In this document: positions 40,360 through 48,879 of the stretch, in pieces
Numbering within the stretch: the first letter of the stretch is position 1
Layout of the letters: every line of letters starts with the position of its first letter
NCBI GenBank assembly: GCA_017939755.1
Contig: JAGBAJ010000013.1
Coordinates: 1-63,971 of the forward strand
Direction of reading: 5' to 3'
Source: Clostridia bacterium
GTDB lineage: Bacteria > Bacillota > Clostridia > TANB77 > CAG-508
Length of the DNA stretch: 63,971 nucleotides
Program-made: the position numbers and the translations under genes
Notes under the pieces: model-generated
Told to the model about the DNA's origin: nothing
The model's database searches: none
What the model saw: the letters and a program-made list of their open reading frames with translations, nothing else

Positions 40360-41664
40360 ATGAATGTTGTAGTTATTGGTGGAGGACCTGCTGGAATAAT
40401 GAGTGCAATTTCTGCAAGAAAGTCTGGCAATGATGTAATAATAATAGAAAAAATGAATAGCTTAGGGAAAAAACTTTTAATTACAGGAAAAGGACGTTGC
40501 AATATTACAAGTGGAATAGATATTTCTGAGTTTATTAATAATATTCCTGGGAATGGTAGATTTTTATATAGTGCATTCCAAAATTTTTCAAACCAAGACA
40601 TAATAGACTTATTACAAAAGCATGGAGTTAAGGTTAAGGAAGAGCGTGGAAATAGAATTTTTCCTGTTAGCGATAAAGCGAAGGATGTTTTAGATGCATT
40701 TTATGAAGAGCTTAGAGCTTTAAATATTAAAATTTTAACTAACTCTAAAGTTGAAGATATAGTTGTAAATAATGGAATCGCAAATGGCGCCCAATATGTT
40801 TCTGGTGGAAAAAAATATTGCGTTAACGCTGATAAAATTATCTTAGCTACAGGTGGAAAAAGTTATCCGGCTACTGGATCTTCAGGTGATGGATATGAAA
40901 TTGCTGAGAAATTAGGGCATACTATTACAGAGATAAAACCATCTTTAATACCAATGGTTGCAAATGATAAATTAGATATTGATATAAATGCGAAATCAAA
41001 ATATAAAAATTCTAAATCATTGTGTAAACAATTACAAGGGTTAAGCCTAAGGAATGTAAAAGTTACAATTATAGATAAAGACAAAAACAAATGTATATAT
41101 GAAGATTTTGGAGAGCTTCTATTTACTCACTTTGGAGTATCTGGACCAACTATTTTAAGTGCATCATCACACATTATTAGATACAAAAATATAGATGAGT
41201 TACTTAAAAATGGAAAAATAATTTTAAATATAGACTTGAAGCCAGCACTTGATAAAGAAAAATTAGATAATAGAATTTTAAGAGATTTTGGAAAAGAAAA
41301 AAATAAATTGTTTAAAAATAGTTTAAATGAATTGCTACCACTAAAACTTATAGAGCCAATAATTGAGCTTTCTGGTATTAATCCGGAGAAGAAAGTAAAT
41401 GAAGTATCAAAAAAAGAGCGTATTAAGCTTGCTCAAGTTATAAAGGAACTTTCAATAACTATATCTGGATTTAGACCAGTTGAAGAAGCTATTGTAACTG
41501 CTGGTGGAATAGACATTAAGCAAATTAATCCTAAAACTATGGAATCAAAAATTATTAAAAATCTATACTTTGCAGGCGAATTAATAGATGTTGATGCATA
41601 TACAGGTGGATTTAATTTACAAATAGCATATTCTACGGGTTATACTGCAGGAATGAATAATTAA
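40360..41664 (+). CDS. HI0933-family flavoprotein (NAD(P)/FAD-dependent oxidoreductase)
   Basis: 434 residues. The N-terminal FAD dinucleotide site is VVVIGGGPAGIMSAISARKSG, followed by the family's GKKLLITGKGRCNIT and GGKSYPATGSSGDGY blocks, and AGELIDVDAYTGGFNLQIAYSTGYTAG at the C terminus. Members are flavoproteins of uncertain function (BaiN-like, or with unknown substrates). A binding site GAGGAAGGA precedes the ATG. No membrane segment. Confidence 0.9.
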   Translation: MNVVVIGGGPAGIMSAISARKSGNDVIIIEKMNSLGKKLLITGKGRCNITSGIDISEFINNIPGNGRFLYSAFQNFSNQDIIDLLQKHGVKVKEERGNRIFPVSDKAKDVLDAFYEELRALNIKILTNSKVEDIVVNNGIANGAQYVSGGKKYCVNADKIILATGGKSYPATGSSGDGYEIAEKLGHTITEIKPSLIPMVANDKLDIDINAKSKYKNSKSLCKQLQGLSLRNVKVTIIDKDKNKCIYEDFGELLFTHFGVSGPTILSASSHIIRYKNIDELLKNGKIILNIDLKPALDKEKLDNRILRDFGKEKNKLFKNSLNELLPLKLIEPIIELSGINPEKKVNEVSKKERIKLAQVIKELSITISGFRPVEEAIVTAGGIDIKQINPKTMESKIIKNLYFAGELIDVDAYTGGFNLQIAYSTGYTAGMNN

Positions 41665-41683
41665 TTTTTAAGGATAAAATATT

Positions 41684-42334
41684 ATGAATAAATTTAAAAC
41701 AATAGTTGAAAAAGAGATAAATGCCGAGTTGGTTGAAAAAAGATCAAAATTTATTGCAAGTTTGTTTTTTGTTGAAACTACTGAAGAAGCCGAAGAAAAA
41801 ATAAAGAGTGTAAAGAAGAAGTATTTTGACGCTAAACATAATTGCTCTGCATACATAATAAATAATAATAATCAGATTACTAAAAAATCAAGTGATGATG
41901 GTGAACCAAGCGGAACGGCTGGAGCTCCAATGCTAGAAATACTAGATAAACAAGGAATTGGAAATGTTGTTATTGTTGTAACAAGATACTTTGGTGGAAT
42001 TTTATTGGGGACTGGTGGGCTTGTTAGGGCCTATTCCGATTCACTTAAGCTGGCTCTAGAAAAAGCAACTTTAGTAAATTTAGAGCATGGATATGAAATT
42101 AGTGTTAGTCTAAATTATGCTGATTTAGAAAATTTTAAATATTATTGTAATAAAAATAGGATTAAAATTTTAGATTATACATATTTAGATAGTGTAATTT
42201 GTAAAATAGAGCTAAACGAAGAGCTTAAAGAGATTTTAGAGCGTGATTTTAGTGGGCGAAACAATTTAAATATGAAAACTTTTGACATTATTCGACAGAA
42301 GAATGTATCTGTTTTGTCGAATAATGTAAATTAA
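41684..42334 (+). CDS. yigZ: YigZ/IMPACT family protein
   Basis: 216 residues. IMPACT N-terminal domain: VEKRSKFIASLFFVETTEEAEEKI, then KHNCSAYII, SDDGEPSGTAGAPMLE and VVTRYFGGILLGTGGLVRAYSDS, followed by a DUF1949-type C-terminal domain. Family members bind ribosomes or nucleotides; the precise bacterial function is unclear. Begins 19 bases after the flavoprotein. Its last codons overlap an inverted repeat with two Spo0A-box-like sites in front of spo0A. Confidence 0.9.
   Translation: MNKFKTIVEKEINAELVEKRSKFIASLFFVETTEEAEEKIKSVKKKYFDAKHNCSAYIINNNNQITKKSSDDGEPSGTAGAPMLEILDKQGIGNVVIVVTRYFGGILLGTGGLVRAYSDSLKLALEKATLVNLEHGYEISVSLNYADLENFKYYCNKNRIKILDYTYLDSVICKIELNEELKEILERDFSGRNNLNMKTFDIIRQKNVSVLSNNVN
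42285..42327 (+). promoter_or_regulatory. Inverted repeat with two Spo0A-box-like sites upstream of spo0A
   Basis: ACATTATTCGACA (42285-42297) and TGTCGAATAATGT (42315-42327) are perfect inverted 13-mers with a 17-bp spacer. Each contains TGTCGAA, matching the core of the Spo0A box. It lies in the last codons of yigZ and about 45 bp before the -35 of spo0A, so autoregulation is plausible. Confidence 0.5.
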
Positions 42335-42370
42335 AGTAACACGAAAAGCCGTAAAATCAACCTTTTTGTA

Positions 42371-42399
42371 TTGCATTATGCAAATAAAAAAAGTATAAT
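42371..42399 (+). promoter_or_regulatory. Promoter of spo0A
   Basis: TTGCAT (42371-42376), 17-bp spacer, TATAAT (42394-42399), about 30 bp before the start codon; a SigA-type promoter. Confidence 0.65.
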
Positions 42400-42429
42400 T
42401 TTTGTTGTAAAAAATAAATAGGAGGTTTT

Positions 42430-43254
42430 ATGGTGGATAAGAAGATAACAGTATTAATTGCGGATGACAATAGTGATTTCGCTTCAACTTTAGCTGGATA
42501 TATTAAGGCGGAAGAAGACTTTGAATTAGTGGGGATAGCAAGAGACGGAATAGAAGCTTATGATTTTATAAAAAATACAGAGCCAGACATTGTACTGTTA
42601 GATGTAATAATGCCAAGATTAGACGGACTAGGTGTATTAGAAAAGTTACATGAGGATAGAATGGACAAAACTCCAACATGTATTATGTTGTCAGCTGTTG
42701 GACAAGATATAATAACTCAAAATGCAATAGCTTTGGGTGCTCAATATTATATTGTAAAGCCATTTGAAATCAGTGTATTAATAAAGAGAATAAAAGAGAT
42801 AAAATATTTCAGACCATCACAAGTAAAGAGCAATAATTGCATAAGCAGAGAGATTAAATCATCATACATAGAGCTCGCTCCAGGAGAAAAGAAAAATGAA
42901 GAAAATCTGGAGGCTTTAGTAACAAATATTATCCATGAGATTGGTGTACCTGCGCATATAAAAGGATATCAATATTTAAGAGTAGCAATTATGATGGTAG
43001 TTAATGACATAGATGTAATAAATCAAATTACAAAGCAATTATATCCAGATATAGCACACAAATATCACACAACTCCATCAAGAGTTGAAAGAGCAATTCG
43101 TCATGCAATAGAGGTTGCATGGGGCCGAGGGCAACAAGATGTTGTCGAAAGTATTTTTGGATATACGGTATCAGCTATGAAAGGAAAGCCAACGAATAGT
43201 GAATTTATTGCTATGGTAGCTGACAAGTTAAGATTAGAACTAAAAACAGCCTAA
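42430..43254 (+). CDS. spo0A: Sporulation master response regulator Spo0A
   Basis: 274 residues. The receiver has D12-D13, phosphoacceptor D58 in [13 protein letters not shown], and YIVKPFE near 108. The C-terminal DNA-binding domain is unmistakable: [53 protein letters not shown], and [32 protein letters not shown] is 5 bases before the ATG. Its presence and the YtxC-like gene at 54.7 kb point to a sporulating lineage, or to the retained master switch in one that has lost spores. Confidence 0.97.
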   Translation: MVDKKITVLIADDNSDFASTLAGYIKAEEDFELVGIARDGIEAYDFIKNTEPDIVLLDVIMPRLDGLGVLEKLHEDRMDKTPTCIMLSAVGQDIITQNAIALGAQYYIVKPFEISVLIKRIKEIKYFRPSQVKSNNCISREIKSSYIELAPGEKKNEENLEALVTNIIHEIGVPAHIKGYQYLRVAIMMVVNDIDVINQITKQLYPDIAHKYHTTPSRVERAIRHAIEVAWGRGQQDVVESIFGYTVSAMKGKPTNSEFIAMVADKLRLELKTA

Positions 43255-43299
43255 ATATAGAAACTAAGGCAAATACAGTCATCAATAGAATAGTTATTT

Positions 43300-43349
43300 A
43301 AAACTACATTAGAGTGCAATGTGATAATCGCTCCAATGTAGTTTTTTAT
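43300..43349 (+). terminator. Terminator of spo0A
   Basis: AAAACTACATTAGAG (43300-43314) pairs with CTCCAATGTAGTTTT (43331-43345), one mismatch near the loop, followed by T's. A REP-like remnant TACTAGGAAAATCACG lies just after it (about 43352). Confidence 0.78.
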
Positions 43350-43406
43350 TTACTAGGAAAATCACGCTAGCACTTTTATTTTAATATATAAAATGTAAAT
43401 ATTTTC

Positions 43407-43435
43407 TTGATATTTTATGTTTTGTAGTGTATTAT
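43407..43435 (+). promoter_or_regulatory. Promoter of the pseudo-receiver locus
   Basis: TTGATA (43407-43412), 17-bp spacer, TATTAT (43430-43435), 46 bp before the start of the first gene. Confidence 0.6.
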
Positions 43436-43481
43436 ATAATAAGTAAAAATATTCAAATATGTAGTTTGAAAGGAGAAAAAA

Positions 43482-43940
43482 ATGCATAAATTTAAGGAAT
43501 TATGTCTAATAATTGCATTATTGATTTCTATATTAGGTACATCTGTTGTCTTTGCTGACGAAAAAAATAATAACGTGAATAATGGTAATAATAATGTAAG
43601 CACATCAGAAAATAGTAATGAATTAAAACAAGAGGGAACAGCAACTACAATATTAAAAATAAAAGATGAACAATTAAAAAGTTTAGATGATTATAAAGCA
43701 AAATATGGTTCAGATACATATGGGTTTGCCGCATATGTTTTACATTTAATACAAGTATATAGCATTCCAATAGGAATTGTCGGTATTGCGATTTGCGGAA
43801 TATATCAATATATTATTGGTTTAAAGAGATTAGATATAAGAGACAAAGGATTTTATACAATGATATCTATGGTAACAATTCTTATAATATGCCAGATTTT
43901 ACCATTAATATTTGCAGTAGTTATAAAATCAAATGATTAA
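43482..43940 (+). CDS. Small exported protein with two membrane segments
   Basis: 152 residues. A signal peptide (HKFKELCLIIALLISILG) ends with a VVFA-DE cleavage site near residue 26, followed by an Asn/Ser-rich linker and two hydrophobic segments (about 87-109 and 122-147) joined by a short basic loop (GLKRLDIRDKG). The layout, a signal peptide plus a helical hairpin, resembles TrbC/VirB2-type pilins but the match is not strong enough to name it. First gene of a four-gene same-strand cluster with its own promoter. Confidence 0.7.
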   Translation: MHKFKELCLIIALLISILGTSVVFADEKNNNVNNGNNNVSTSENSNELKQEGTATTILKIKDEQLKSLDDYKAKYGSDTYGFAAYVLHLIQVYSIPIGIVGIAICGIYQYIIGLKRLDIRDKGFYTMISMVTILIICQILPLIFAVVIKSND

Positions 43941-43961
43941 TGTATAAGGAGAAAATAAAAA

Positions 43962-44840
43962 ATGAGAATTCTTTTTGCAGTTTCAAATGACGACAATAGC
44001 AAGAATGATATTGTCGAGGTAATACAAAACGAGTATCAAAGATTGTATAAAAAAATAATTTCATATAAGAGAGCTTTTTTTTATGATGCTATAATTGATG
44101 AAATACGTGCTACAAGAAATAATAATCGATATGATTTAATTGTTTTAAGTGAAGACTTAGAAAAGAGTATAAATGAAAGCTACGATAGTCAAGATGAAAA
44201 TCTATATAGACATATTGACCAAATTACTGATGAGGCATATAAAGAAGATGGGACAGGCATTCCTATTATTCTTATATGTAGAGATAGAAGAACGGAGCAA
44301 GATCCTATAGTTTCGCAGTTATTTACACTAGGAGTGTACAATGTTTTAATTGGTAAAGAAAGAACTATTCAAAATGTGTGCTCTTTAATAGAAAGTCCTA
44401 GAAATAAAAAGAAAGCTAAACTATTATATAATTTACAGCCTAAGGAATTAAAATATAAAGAAGAAGCACCTAAAAGTGTAATAAATAGAAAAGAGCTAAA
44501 TAGTATTATAAGATTTTTTTCTACTTATGCAGATAAAACTGATAAGTGCGTAAGAGGTTTTTCAAAACTAGTTAGAGAGTATAATGAAGATCAAATACAA
44601 GTTATAATTGAAAATTTACCACTAAATGTTAGAATTTTATTAGAAGAGAATTCAGAAGAATATTTATCATATGCAAAGGTTAGTGTTAAAAACACGTATA
44701 AAACTAAGAAGAGCACTTTAGAGGAGAAAAACTTAGGTGGTTCAGGTAAAAACGAAACATCTACAGGAAGAGGCGTAATTATTCCAGGAAGTGCAGATAG
44801 CAATAGAAGGCGTTTTTTCGGAAAGCCAAATAAAAATTAA
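43962..44840 (+). CDS. Pseudo-receiver domain protein (short paralogue of the next gene)
   Basis: 292 residues, no membrane segment. The start RILFAVSNDDNSKNDIVEVI, then YDLIVLSEDLEKS and IPIILICRDRRTEQDPIVSQLFTLGVYNVLIG, follows the strand order of a receiver domain but without the DD-D-K residues of an active one. A second domain (KCVRGFSKLVREYNEDQIQVIIENLPLNVRILLEENS) is also found in the next gene (KCIDRFEKACSQLSRNNLIILVDSLNAEVRKVLRKNS). AAGGAG precedes the ATG. It looks like the N-terminal part of its neighbour, made by tandem duplication. Confidence 0.75.
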   Translation: MRILFAVSNDDNSKNDIVEVIQNEYQRLYKKIISYKRAFFYDAIIDEIRATRNNNRYDLIVLSEDLEKSINESYDSQDENLYRHIDQITDEAYKEDGTGIPIILICRDRRTEQDPIVSQLFTLGVYNVLIGKERTIQNVCSLIESPRNKKKAKLLYNLQPKELKYKEEAPKSVINRKELNSIIRFFSTYADKTDKCVRGFSKLVREYNEDQIQVIIENLPLNVRILLEENSEEYLSYAKVSVKNTYKTKKSTLEEKNLGGSGKNETSTGRGVIIPGSADSNRRRFFGKPNKN

Positions 44841-44865
44841 CGGGAGATATATGGAGGTATTACAA

Positions 44866-47800
44866 ATGAGAGTATTATTTGCAATAAGGGATGATGACAA
44901 TATAATAAATAGCATAGTACGAAAATATAAAGCTGATTTTGGCAAAGAGTTGCTGTATAAAGAGGCAAATAACTTTACTGCAATTATAAGAGAACTACAA
45001 GAAAATAATGATTATGATAGAATAATAGTAAGCGATGATTTTGATAAAAGAGTCAATCAAAGTGATGAGAAAGAAGCAATCCTTTTTAAGAAATTAAAAG
45101 GATTGCTTAGTGTTGCGAAAGGAAAAAATGGAAAAGAAATTCCGGTTATTTTTCTAGCAAACAATAGAAGAATAGCTAAAGTTGCTATTGACAACAATAT
45201 TTATAATTTCTTAGTTGGAAAGGATATTACAAAAAAGAATATTTATGAGCTTATGAAAAAGAGCAGAAATAAGTCTCAAGCAAATGAGTATCATAAACTT
45301 ATATTTGAATCTTCAGCATTACCAAAGATTGGAAATGAGACGAAAAAGAAAGATAAGATTTCAGGAACGAAAAATGAAAAAATAACAAATGCAAGTAAAG
45401 AAGTACCTAGTGTAGAGAAATATATCAAGTATTTTAAAAAAGAGAATATACAAGATGATAAATGTATAGATAGATTTGAAAAAGCATGTAGCCAATTAAG
45501 TAGAAATAATCTTATAATCCTTGTTGATTCACTAAATGCAGAGGTAAGAAAAGTTTTAAGAAAAAATAGTCCAAAATTCAAAAAAATAGAAGAAAAAATA
45601 AAAGAAAAAAAGGTATCAAATAAAAAAGTAGCTAAAGCTTCTGAGGGAGATTTTGAGGAAAAAGTAGAAAAAAAATCACAGAATAATATAACAGAAAGGA
45701 AACAAGTGGCAAAAAGAGAAGAAAAATCTGCAGAGCCAGAGGTTAAGAAGAGAGGGAGAGGAAGACCTCGTAAGGTTGTAAATCCGGACGAATTAGTTGC
45801 TCCAAAAGTTAAAAGAGGAAGAGGTAGACCAAGAAAAAATCCTATAGAGAAAATTGAAAGTGTAGACAAAAAGACCGAAGAATTAGTAGATAAAAAAGCT
45901 GAGAAAGAAGTTAATAAAAAGGCGGATAAAGAAGTTAACAAAGAAACAAAGAATGAAGTAAGTAAGAAGGCAGAATTAACAAAGAAGTCTGTTAAATCTA
46001 CAGAAACTAAAAAAGACAAACAAAAAAATAATAAAGTGGAGGAAAAAAAGAAAAAAGAGCCTGCAAATGTTGTGCCAGTTAAGAAGAAAGATGATTTTGA
46101 TGATTGGGATTTAGAGGATGATGATGAAGAATTAGCTAGGGTAAATGATATCGATATTGCGGATGATGATTTTGATCTTAACTTTGAAGATGACAATAAA
46201 CAAATTAGTATGGAGTATGATCCATTAGATTTTGATATGGATGAAGAAGATGAAGAGCCAGAAGAGGACGACTTTGACGATATAGAGGAAGATGAAGAGC
46301 CAGAAGAGGACGACTTTGACGATATAGAGGAAGATGAAGAGCCAGAAGAGGACGACTTTGACGATATAGAGGAAGATGAAGCTCTAGAAGAGGATGACTT
46401 TGACGATATAGAGGAAGATGAAGAGCTAGAAGAGGACGACTTTGACGATATAGAGGAAGATGAAGAGCCAGAAGAGGACTACTTTGACGATATAGAGGAA
46501 GATGAAGCTCTAGAAGAGGATGACTTTGACGATATAGAGGAAGATGAAGCTCTAGAAGAGGACGATTTTGACGATATAGAGGAAGATGAAGAGTCAGAAG
46601 AGGACGACTTTGACGATATAGAAAAAAATGAAGCGCCAGAAGAGGATGATCTTGACGATATAGAGGAAGATGAAGAGCTAGAAGAGGACGACTTTGATGA
46701 TTTAGAAGATGATAATAGTGAAGTCATAGAAATTATTGATTCTGATAATAACTTCGACAAAGATGATGACTACAAAGAGGAAATAGAAATTTCAGAAGAT
46801 GATATCATGAATTTTGAAGACGATGATGAAAATCTTGGTTTTGTAGAAGACGACGACACGGTTGAATTTGATGATGAAAATGATGATAGTGAAGATGATT
46901 TATTAAGCATTAATGATTCAGATGAAGATGATTTGTCAAGTTCTGAGGAGGATGATGATGCAGAAGAAGGTTTACTAAACTTTGATGATTCGGAAGATAT
47001 AATGGACCTAGATGATGACATAGGTGATGATTTAGACGACGATTCAGAAGAAGATTCAGATGATGACAAAATATTAAATTTCGAAGATGATTTAGAAGCT
47101 GAATCAGAAGAAATAATGGATTTAGATGATGGTATAGGTGATGAATTAGATGACGATTCAGATGATGACGAAATATTAAATTTCGAAAATGATTTAGAAG
47201 ATGAGTCGGAAGATATAATGGATTTAGATGATGGTATAAGTGATAATTTAGATGATGATGCAGAAGAAGATTCAAATGATGACGGAATATTAAATTTCGG
47301 AGATGATTTAGATGATGATTCAGAAGAAGATTCAAATGATGACGGAATATTAAATTTCGGAGATGATTTAGATGATGATTCAGAAGAAGATTCAAATGAT
47401 GACGGAATATTAAATTTCGGAGACGATTTAAAAGATGAATCAGAAGATGAATCAGAAGATATAATGGATTTAGATGATGGAATAGATGACGATTTAGATG
47501 AAGATTCAGATGATGATGGATTGTTAAGTTTTGGAGACGATTTGGATGACGATTCAGAAGATATATTGAATTTGGATGACGACTCAGAAGATATAATGAA
47601 TCTAGAGGATGATTCAGGTGAAGATATACTAAGCCAGAATAACCAAAAAAGAGTGAATAATACAGAAGATAGTTTATTAGATTTTGAAGATGAAAGTGAT
47701 AATACAGATGATGGATTACTAAACTTTGAAGATGACTCAGATGATGATATACTAGATCTTGATTTAGACGATACTGCTGACGAAGATAGCATCGAAGATG

Positions 47801-48855
47801 ATTCAAGCAATGGCTCTGATGATATTATGAATCTTGACGAAGAATATGATAACAACAATGAAGATGATTTATTTAGTTTTGATAGCGACGATGATAAAGA
47901 AGACTTTTCATTAAATGCAGACAATAGTCTAAAGATTAAGGATGGTAATTCTTTTAGCGGTATAAGAAACAAGAACTATACAACAGATTACGATATATCA
48001 AAACAAATTAGTGCTATAAACGGAGATGACGATTCAGATGAAACTTCAGTAGCAGGTAATACGATAGAAATAGGCGATAATCAAAATGTTGTAGCTTTTG
48101 TTGGATCACATAATAGTGGAAATTCATTTCTGGTGAATAATTTAGGACAATTATTATCAGAGCAAGGTGTAAAAACGGCGATAGTTGATTTAACTAAAAA
48201 CAAAAATTCATATTATATTTATACAGAAAATGAAGAGAATATGAGAAATATTGCATATTCAAGTTTTGAAAAATTAAAGAGCGGTATTGCTGATGGAATA
48301 AAAGTTAATAAAAACTTAACTGTATATACTGCATTACCAAATTCAGACTCAGAAATTGAAGATAAAGAAATTGCTATGAGTACATTACTAAATAATTATT
48401 CATTGATACTATTAGATTGTGACTTTGATACAGATTTAGAGTATTTCAGTATATCTCAAGATATATTCTTTGTTCAATCATTTGATATTTTGACAATTCA
48501 AGGGCTAACTTCTTTTATTAAGAAATTGAAGATGAACAAAGTTGAATATGAAAATAAAATGAAAGTTGTAATAAACAAGCATGTTAGTTTAAATTCTATA
48601 AACGAGAGGGCGATTGTTGCGGCAGTATCTGTTTACAATTCACCTGACACAACGTATCAACTTGACTTATTCGATAGAAATAAGGTAGAATACGTTATAG
48701 TACCATTTGAAGAAAAAAATTATTGCAAATACCTAGATGATGTGGTTAAGTGTAAGTTAACAATAAGAGGTTATTCAAAGAACTTAATTAACAGCCTTAA
48801 TAAGTTAGCTAAAATAGTATATCCGATAAATGGAAAAAAATATAAAGCAAAGTAA
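44866..48855 (+). CDS. Giant pseudo-receiver / AT-hook / acidic-repeat / TadZ-like protein
   Basis: 1329 residues. Order of parts: a pseudo-receiver (1-130, RVLFAIRDDDNIINSIV, YDRIIVSDDFDKR, IPVIFLANNRR), the domain shared with the previous gene (about 180-240), a Lys/Glu-rich linker with two AT-hook motifs KRGRGRPRK (295-303 and 316-324), a very acidic region of about 600 residues with a 14-residue repeat (11 units, 46249-46710) and a 20-residue repeat, and a C-terminal MinD/TadZ/CpaE-like domain (about 1065-1329). That domain's P-loop reads GSHNSGNSF, with Asn where the Lys should be, while ILLDCDFDTDL keeps the strand. ATG 44866 is used (GGAGG 8 bases before). Function unknown. Confidence 0.8.
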   Translation: MRVLFAIRDDDNIINSIVRKYKADFGKELLYKEANNFTAIIRELQENNDYDRIIVSDDFDKRVNQSDEKEAILFKKLKGLLSVAKGKNGKEIPVIFLANNRRIAKVAIDNNIYNFLVGKDITKKNIYELMKKSRNKSQANEYHKLIFESSALPKIGNETKKKDKISGTKNEKITNASKEVPSVEKYIKYFKKENIQDDKCIDRFEKACSQLSRNNLIILVDSLNAEVRKVLRKNSPKFKKIEEKIKEKKVSNKKVAKASEGDFEEKVEKKSQNNITERKQVAKREEKSAEPEVKKRGRGRPRKVVNPDELVAPKVKRGRGRPRKNPIEKIESVDKKTEELVDKKAEKEVNKKADKEVNKETKNEVSKKAELTKKSVKSTETKKDKQKNNKVEEKKKKEPANVVPVKKKDDFDDWDLEDDDEELARVNDIDIADDDFDLNFEDDNKQISMEYDPLDFDMDEEDEEPEEDDFDDIEEDEEPEEDDFDDIEEDEEPEEDDFDDIEEDEALEEDDFDDIEEDEELEEDDFDDIEEDEEPEEDYFDDIEEDEALEEDDFDDIEEDEALEEDDFDDIEEDEESEEDDFDDIEKNEAPEEDDLDDIEEDEELEEDDFDDLEDDNSEVIEIIDSDNNFDKDDDYKEEIEISEDDIMNFEDDDENLGFVEDDDTVEFDDENDDSEDDLLSINDSDEDDLSSSEEDDDAEEGLLNFDDSEDIMDLDDDIGDDLDDDSEEDSDDDKILNFEDDLEAESEEIMDLDDGIGDELDDDSDDDEILNFENDLEDESEDIMDLDDGISDNLDDDAEEDSNDDGILNFGDDLDDDSEEDSNDDGILNFGDDLDDDSEEDSNDDGILNFGDDLKDESEDESEDIMDLDDGIDDDLDEDSDDDGLLSFGDDLDDDSEDILNLDDDSEDIMNLEDDSGEDILSQNNQKRVNNTEDSLLDFEDESDNTDDGLLNFEDDSDDDILDLDLDDTADEDSIEDDSSNGSDDIMNLDEEYDNNNEDDLFSFDSDDDKEDFSLNADNSLKIKDGNSFSGIRNKNYTTDYDISKQISAINGDDDSDETSVAGNTIEIGDNQNVVAFVGSHNSGNSFLVNNLGQLLSEQGVKTAIVDLTKNKNSYYIYTENEENMRNIAYSSFEKLKSGIADGIKVNKNLTVYTALPNSDSEIEDKEIAMSTLLNNYSLILLDCDFDTDLEYFSISQDIFFVQSFDILTIQGLTSFIKKLKMNKVEYENKMKVVINKHVSLNSINERAIVAAVSVYNSPDTTYQLDLFDRNKVEYVIVPFEEKNYCKYLDDVVKCKLTIRGYSKNLINSLNKLAKIVYPINGKKYKAK
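45748..45837 (+). other. Two AT-hook motifs in the giant protein
   Basis: The motif KRGRGRPRK is encoded at 45748-45774 and again at 45811-45837, separated by 12 residues. It matches the DNA minor-groove binding AT-hook core GRP with flanking basic residues. Confidence 0.85.
46249..46710 (+). repeat. 42-bp tandem repeat encoding acidic 14-residue units
   Basis: Eleven consecutive 42-bp units encoding variants of DEEPEEDDFDDIEE; the first three are nearly identical in DNA, and variants replace EP by AL, EL, ES or AP. In frame with the giant protein. Confidence 0.9.
47261..47428 (+). repeat. 60-bp tandem repeat in the giant protein
   Basis: Two identical 60-bp units (47281-47340 and 47341-47400) and partial copies on both sides, encoding DDLDDDSEEDSNDDGILNFG. 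The identity at DNA level suggests recent expansion. Confidence 0.9.
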
Positions 48856-48879
48856 TATTGTGTAGATGGTGGTGATATT

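Noticed and set aside
46770..47972. A 400-codon open frame on the minus strand inside the giant protein gene, Ser-rich
   Set aside because: It is the complement of the Asp/Glu/Ser-rich repeat (GAT and GAA codons give ATC and TTC in antisense), has no binding site, and lies fully in the real gene.
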